Below, piece after piece: positions 63,679 through 64,000 of a DNA stretch of 64,000 nt. A program made the position numbers and the translations under genes. Position 1 is the first letter of the stretch. Every line of letters starts with the position of its first letter. Below the pieces are notes generated by a model, which was given only the letters and a program-made list of their open reading frames with translations, did not search any database and had not been told where the DNA came from. This DNA is from Maribacter algarum (ex Zhang et al. 2020) (lineage in GTDB: Bacteria; Bacteroidota; Bacteroidia; Flavobacteriales; Flavobacteriaceae). The stretch spans positions 414,507 through 478,506 of the forward strand of contig NZ_VATY01000003.1 in assembly GCF_005885635.1 (NCBI RefSeq), written 5' to 3'.

Positions 63679-64000
63679 CTCCATCTGTATAATAGATGAT
63701 GACCCGATAACTGTATTTGGAATGCGGAAAATGCTCGATTCATTGGTTTCTTACAGCACCATAAATACTTTCGAAAATGGAAAAATTGCCATTGATGGTA
63801 TTAAGGACATGATATTTGATGGTCAACAAGTTCCAGAAGTGATTTTCTTGGATATCAATATGCCTATCATGGATGGATGGCAATTTCTAGAGGAATTTAT
63901 TGCCCTTCCTATTACAAACAAAGTACGCATCAATATTATAACATCATCAATTGATAGCACAGACGAACAAAACTGGAATCTATATAAAGGTCAAACACAT
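63665..64000 (+). CDS. Response regulator receiver protein, 3' end missing (partial)
   Basis: 112 codons from ATG 63665 to the right edge, no stop reached. It starts inside the end of the histidine kinase gene in another frame. The receiver domain is clear: the acidic pocket IIDDDP (Asp11-13) and the phosphoacceptor Asp63 in VIFLDINMPIMDGWQFLEEF; the ITSSIDS stretch holds the conserved Ser/Thr. No output domain is visible in this part. In this family it is often a stand-alone receiver, but the cut prevents a decision. Confidence 0.9.
   Translation, partial: MTKINSICIIDDDPITVFGMRKMLDSLVSYSTINTFENGKIAIDGIKDMIFDGQQVPEVIFLDINMPIMDGWQFLEEFIALPITNKVRINIITSSIDSTDEQNWNLYKGQTH

Overview
The window is a chromosomal segment from a member of the Bacteroidota, most likely a marine Flavobacteriaceae. 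The support is: AT-rich DNA; several TAnnTTTG (-7) / TTG (-33) promoters of the Bacteroidota sigma factor; almost no Shine-Dalgarno sequences except a perfect one in front of rpsU; type IX secretion (T9SS) genes and a type B (CHU_C) cargo protein; and the tRNA-Thr-Tyr-Gly-Thr-tuf-tRNA-Trp-secE order. The genus cannot be fixed from sequence reading alone. There is no rRNA, CRISPR array, classical insertion sequence or prophage.

Layout. (1) 1-14878, all minus strand: large exported proteins. A GC-rich repeat protein runs off the left edge. Two very large secreted proteins (FG-GAP/ASPIC and Calx-beta/beta-helix) follow and share a short basic C-terminal tail. Then comes a T9SS operon of CHU_C cargo, PorP/SprF-like protein and PorE-like OmpA/TPR/PD40 protein. 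The CHU_C gene holds three 687-bp tandem repeats, two of them nearly identical. (2) 15286-32102: translation and transcription core. prfC is on plus. On minus lie a DUF3467 gene, rpoC, rpoB, rplL, rplJ, rplA, rplK, nusG, secE, tRNA-Trp, tuf, four tRNAs, hpf, xerC and rpsU. (3) 32214-38917, minus: acyl-CoA dehydrogenase, helix-hairpin-helix protein, alanine/glycine symporter, K+ channel-like protein with an unusual filter, PspC protein, DUF2851 protein and rhodanese. (4) 39059-40121, plus: MarR regulator and YceI protein. (5) 40197-47189, plus: a complete trp operon (trpEGDCFBA) preceded by a leader peptide with three consecutive Trp codons and alternative hairpins, so a classical attenuator. 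Between trpB and trpA sits a small GIY-YIG nuclease gene flanked by inverted copies of a 20-bp palindrome; further copies lie between trpF and trpB and at 54635. (6) 47268-51684: secreted and outer-membrane proteins, an M20 peptidase and a barrel-less TonB plug protein. (7) 51794-64000: PEP carboxylase, a uracil-DNA-glycosylase-like protein, a TPR membrane protein, a 42-residue bTHX ribosomal protein gene, YaaA, an M23 lipoprotein, RluA-family synthase, PASTA protein, Ddl, CoaD, and a PAS histidine kinase with a response regulator cut by the right edge.

The points most worth following are the GIY-YIG/palindrome unit in the trp operon, the trp attenuator, the shared C-terminal tail of the two giant secreted proteins, and the lone Shine-Dalgarno sequence of rpsU. 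No experiment or database search was run; all calls come from reading the sequence.
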